This document shows, piece by piece, positions 61,450-64,000 of a DNA stretch of 64,000 nt. The notes under the pieces are model-generated. The model was not told where the DNA came from, ran no database searches, and saw only the letters and a list, made by a program, of their open reading frames with translations. Position 1 is the first letter of the stretch. Each line of letters begins with the position of its first letter. Position numbers and translations under genes: made by a program. The stretch covers positions 1 to 64,000 of the forward strand of contig JANQGE010000030.1 in assembly GCA_028277485.1 (NCBI GenBank). The letters are read 5' to 3'. This DNA is from Chlorobium sp. GTDB lineage: Bacteria > Bacteroidota > Chlorobiia > Chlorobiales > Chlorobiaceae.

Positions 61450-62409
61450 TTACTGATTTTCCCTTGCCGACTGCTCGGGTATGACACACGGCTTATCCTT
61501 GCACTCCTGAACTTCAATGGTAACATGAGATAGTCTATTGAAATCGCTCAAGAGGCTTTTGTAATGTTCTATGGTATTGGGGAAGTGGGTTACCAATGAA
61601 ATTATTGCGGCATAGTGGTTTGCCCCCACCTTCCATACGTGGATATCAGAAATTCTATTATCGGAATCTTTTTCTATAGCAGCTTTGATTGCCTGCTGAT
61701 ATTCTTCTTCGATGCTGGCATCGAGCAATATCGGACCGGTTTCCTTGAGCAGCCCGTATGACCAGCGAGTGATGACCGCAGCGCCTACGATGCCCATGAC
61801 CGGATCGAGCCAGTTCCAGCCAATATATTTTCCTGCCAGAAGAGCGAAAATGGCAAGCAAGGAGGTCATGGCATCGGCAAGAACGTGCATATAGGCCGCG
61901 CGGAGGTTGTGGTCGTGGTGATGGTGATCGTGGTCGTGATGGTGGGAGTGGCCGCGTTCATCCCGCAGCATGAAAGCACTTATTATGTTGACAAGTAAGC
62001 CAATTCCTGCTACTGCAATAGCCTGATTGAAATGGATGGTCTCGGGATTCATGATTCTTTCCAGGGATTCCACTACCATCACCAGGGCTACCACAGCCAG
62101 AGCGACAGCACTCGAAAAGCCGCCCAATACGGTTACTTTGCCGGTGCCAAACGTAAAAGCGGGGTTGTTTTCATATTTCTTGGCGTAGCGATATGCATAA
62201 ATGGTTATGAAAAATGCGGCAACGTGGGTGCCCATGTGCCAGCCGTCGGCAAGAAGAGCCATCGAGCCGTAAACACTTCCGGCGATTATTTCTGCCACCA
62301 TTGTTACGGCTGTAAGTATAAGGACATATTGTGTTCGCTGCTCTCCTTTCTCATTTTTTATAGAGAAATGGTGACTGTGCTGCCAATGTTTCAGTGTGTG
62401 TGTATGCAC
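61450..62409 (-). CDS. dmeF: cation diffusion facilitator, DmeF-like
   Basis: The 319-residue exporter starts MHTHTLKHWQHSHHFSIKN, the His-containing opening typical of DmeF (cobalt/nickel). Six membrane helices are present; the metal-site Asp/His are in LLADGWHMGTHVAAFFIT (helix II) and YMHVLADAMTSLLAIFALLA (helix V). A His-rich loop, HSHHHDHDHHHHDHNLR, lies between helices IV and V. A C-terminal cytoplasmic domain follows. The metal (Co, Ni or Zn) is not proven. It faces the second TonB receptor gene. Confidence 0.82.
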   Translation of the reverse strand: MHTHTLKHWQHSHHFSIKNEKGEQRTQYVLILTAVTMVAEIIAGSVYGSMALLADGWHMGTHVAAFFITIYAYRYAKKYENNPAFTFGTGKVTVLGGFSSAVALAVVALVMVVESLERIMNPETIHFNQAIAVAGIGLLVNIISAFMLRDERGHSHHHDHDHHHHDHNLRAAYMHVLADAMTSLLAIFALLAGKYIGWNWLDPVMGIVGAAVITRWSYGLLKETGPILLDASIEEEYQQAIKAAIEKDSDNRISDIHVWKVGANHYAAIISLVTHFPNTIEHYKSLLSDFNRLSHVTIEVQECKDKPCVIPEQSARENQ

Positions 62410-62423
62410 GTTTGTTTGCCTGT

Positions 62424-62702
62424 TGGGTACCTCTATTGGTTGTCGTGAAAAAGTAACAAGTGACCAGTGACGAGTGACAAGTCAAAATCTAAAAGGAAAA
62501 AGTCAAAAAATGTCCCTTTGCCTACTGCCCGATGACTCCTCTTTCGGGATTCGCCGTCGGAATCGGTATCGAAACATAGGACATTCGCTTAACCGCAGCC
62601 CTATAAAAAACTGCGCTGTTTTTTTCGTTCTTCACAAATCAACGATTCAACATTATTTGCCTTGCACTTGAACCGCTCACGACAATTAATAGAGGTGCCC
62701 TA
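62424..62702 (+). repeat. dispersed element split by other repeat sequence
   Basis: The left end GGGTACCTCTATTGGTTGTC (62424 on) and the right end GACAATTAATAGAGGTGCCC (62681-62700, with TTGCACTTGAACCGCTCACG before it) flank 200 bp of GTGACGAGTGACAAG and TTTCGGGATTCGCCGTCGG text. This looks like insertion of one repeat type into the other, or two separate ends. No gene is in the 361-bp gap. Confidence 0.6.
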
Positions 62703-62770
62703 ATTTCAATCCGACCCCGATTTTTTTAAAGTAACAAGTGACGTAACAAATTAACAGAAGTTTCCATTTT

Positions 62771-63724
62771 TCAGGGTTCGGTTTCAGCTTGGATCCTTGC
62801 GGCATACTTTTTTGCTACACGGATCACCCACTGTTCGAGAGCGGGGTCGGGGAGGATGGCGTCGGGTTTGTAGCGAACCCTTGTGAGGTGATCTTTTATT
62901 GCTGCAATTCCGTTTCCAATGATGTCGATCTGGAATGTTTCGCTGCTCGATACCAGAAGCGGGACGACGATAGCCCTCTTTTTCTTCTCGAGAATACGGT
63001 TGACCGCGGCCGTGGTTGAGTCCGGGCTGTAATGGGCGATATGGCCGCACCATGCTGTGGTATGATCCGTGATGCCTGTTTCAAGGCTGACATGTGCGCC
63101 GACATCCTGAAAGAGATCTGTCCACTGCTCATCGAAAACCGACGAGCCGTAGCCGACAAGTACCAGGCCCTCTTCTTTTGGGTCGGAGGAAAGTGTCATG
63201 GTTCTTCTCAGAACATTTTTTTTCAGAAGGTCTGAAAAGTCCAGAGGCGGTGCAAGATATGTCCTTGCAGACGGACGGTACCTCTCGATGTTTTCGAGTT
63301 TCAGTTTTTCAAGAGAGGCCGGGTTTTCTTTTTTCCCGATAATCGTAGGGATGTCGTCAAACATGTGTATACCGATGGTCAGAAAGATAGGGATAACGAC
63401 AATATCGCTGTACCCTTCACGGTCAAATGCCTTGAGTCCTTCGGCGATCGATGGCTCCGCGTGTTCCATGAAGACGGTCCTTATGCCGTTCACTCCTTCG
63501 ATGCCGAGGATGGTTTCCGAAACATTCTCTTCCAGTTCAACCAGGTTTTGCCTCCACCGTTCCGAACGGGAGCCGTGATTGAGGAGAAGCACTCCGATTT
63601 TCTTTTCCTTTGTTTGCTTTTGCGGGGCAGGTTCCTGTACAGGGCTGCAGCCAAAGACAAGGACCAGGAGCGCCAGGATAACGGTCGGGTAAAAACGTGA
63701 AATTGTCCGGGAGGGATGTATCAT
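62771..63724 (-). CDS. CbiX/CbiK-like chelatase lipoprotein
   Basis: From ATG 63724 (MIHPSRTISRFYPTVILALL) the product has 317 residues. A signal peptide with lipobox (LLVLVFGCSPV) is followed by a class II chelatase-type fold: LLLNHGSRSERWRQNLVE carries the metal-binding His, IVVIPIFLTIGIHMFDDIPT is the strand region, and VPLLVSSSETFQIDIIG the second half. CbiX inserts cobalt into sirohydrochlorin; here the protein would be outside the cytoplasm, like the periplasmic CbiK of Desulfovibrio. Neighbouring metal-uptake genes suggest a metal or tetrapyrrole role. The extra N-terminal codons to 63736 use a TTG start. Confidence 0.8.
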   Translation of the reverse strand: MIHPSRTISRFYPTVILALLVLVFGCSPVQEPAPQKQTKEKKIGVLLLNHGSRSERWRQNLVELEENVSETILGIEGVNGIRTVFMEHAEPSIAEGLKAFDREGYSDIVVIPIFLTIGIHMFDDIPTIIGKKENPASLEKLKLENIERYRPSARTYLAPPLDFSDLLKKNVLRRTMTLSSDPKEEGLVLVGYGSSVFDEQWTDLFQDVGAHVSLETGITDHTTAWCGHIAHYSPDSTTAAVNRILEKKKRAIVVPLLVSSSETFQIDIIGNGIAAIKDHLTRVRYKPDAILPDPALEQWVIRVAKKYAARIQAETEP

Positions 63725-63742
63725 GTTGTTTGACAAATTTTT

Positions 63743-63901
63743 CTGGGCACCTCTATTAATTTATTGCGCACCCTGATTACTTCGTTGGCCAGTGCTCGAA
63801 ATCCTCATGTACTCTATGTACACTCCGGTTTTTCCGCTCCGTCCGCCTTACACTTTGCTCGCTCATGACACTTTTTAGAGGTGCCTTTAATAGAGGTGCC
63901 C
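63743..63901 (+). repeat. dispersed GGGCACCTCTA element, long form, with extra end
   Basis: TGGGCACCTCTATTAATTTA opens it, TCCTCATGTACTCTATGTAC is the core, and CTTTTTAGAGGTGCCT (63872-63887) is the right end. A second right end TAATAGAGGTGCCC (63888-63901) and a left-type GGTACCTCTA (63911-63920) follow at once, showing stacked elements. Confidence 0.87.
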
Positions 63902-63927
63902 TTCTTTAAGGTACCTCTATTTAACCT

Positions 63928-64000
63928 GATTCATGGGAGTCCGAACACCCGACCCCGATTTCCGACAGAGAGAAAATCGGAATTCGCCGTCGGTATCGGA
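63928..64000. repeat. ATCGGG-type repeat at the window end
   Basis: AACCTGATTCATGGGAGTCC (63923 on), CACCCGACCCCGATTTCCGA and GAATTCGCCGTCGGTATCGG match the repeat family of 16930-17172 and 54740-54900. No gene is seen. Confidence 0.55.

Noticed and set aside
62410..62770. possible cobalamin riboswitch near dmeF and the chelatase gene
   Set aside because: No B12-box-like sequence is present; the gap is made of repeats.
5373..63901. CRISPR array made by the dispersed repeats
   Set aside because: Copies are kilobases apart, in both orientations, 110-150 bp long and without regular spacers.

Overview
The window is a chromosomal segment of a green sulfur bacterium (Chlorobiaceae; the repeat-rich character suggests the Prosthecochloris/Chlorobium phaeobacteroides side, but that is an inference). 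The diagnostic genes are pscC (three-helix cytochrome c of the P840 reaction centre), a bacteriochlorophyll synthase of the BchG type, and a large pyruvate:ferredoxin oxidoreductase together with PEP carboxylase, which fit autotrophic carbon flow through the reductive TCA cycle. No rRNA, tRNA or CRISPR array was recognised.

Layout. 1-1 kb: right end of an IS4-type insertion sequence that cuts off the start of a CopG-type antitoxin gene. 1-6.7 kb: comM and ppc (minus strand), then pscC. 6.7-17 kb: queF, then a close-packed plus-strand run: methyltransferase, a hypothetical protein, a Xer recombinase, hpf, hprK, an ABC binding protein and permease, ruvB and a TPR lipoprotein. 17-26.5 kb: nifJ (with a duplicated, frame-shifted 3' end), rlmB, gcvH-gcvPA, an orphan membrane protein and dapA. 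26.7-36.2 kb: recN, a lamin-tail-domain protein, tatA, psd, tilS, an anchored hypothetical protein, rnhA, rpmB, bchG and trpD. 36.3-45 kb: an M24 peptidase, cutA, holB, ilvE, a PPi-type phosphofructokinase, a FtsX-type permease, ispF and a DUF4407 protein. 45-48 kb: accessory island with two AidA/PixA-like genes and a REP-associated tyrosine transposase (RAYT) bracketed by inverted repeats. 48-52 kb: pyrD, glgP and a phosphoesterase. 52-64 kb: a metal and iron region with ferritin, flavodoxin, TonB-ExbD-ExbB, two TonB-dependent receptors, a lipoprotein cytochrome c, a DUF2292 protein, a DmeF-like metal exporter and a CbiX-like chelatase lipoprotein.

The most striking non-coding content is a family of about 110-150 bp dispersed elements ending in GGGCACCTCTA/TAGAGGTGCCC, with more than a dozen full, partial or decayed copies between genes. 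A second family of ATCGGG-rich and GTGACGAGTGACAAG-type junk repeats occurs in many of the same gaps.

Best leads: (1) the RAYT element, whose 19-bp ends also occur as a solo copy 46 kb away and whose left end supplies the stop codon of an AidA/PixA-like gene; (2) a shared palindrome (TTAATTT-AGAC-AAATTAA) upstream of the flavodoxin operon and between exbB and a TonB receptor, probably an iron-responsive operator; (3) the remodelled C-terminus of nifJ; (4) a long acidic Glu/Val/Ala linker in PscC.
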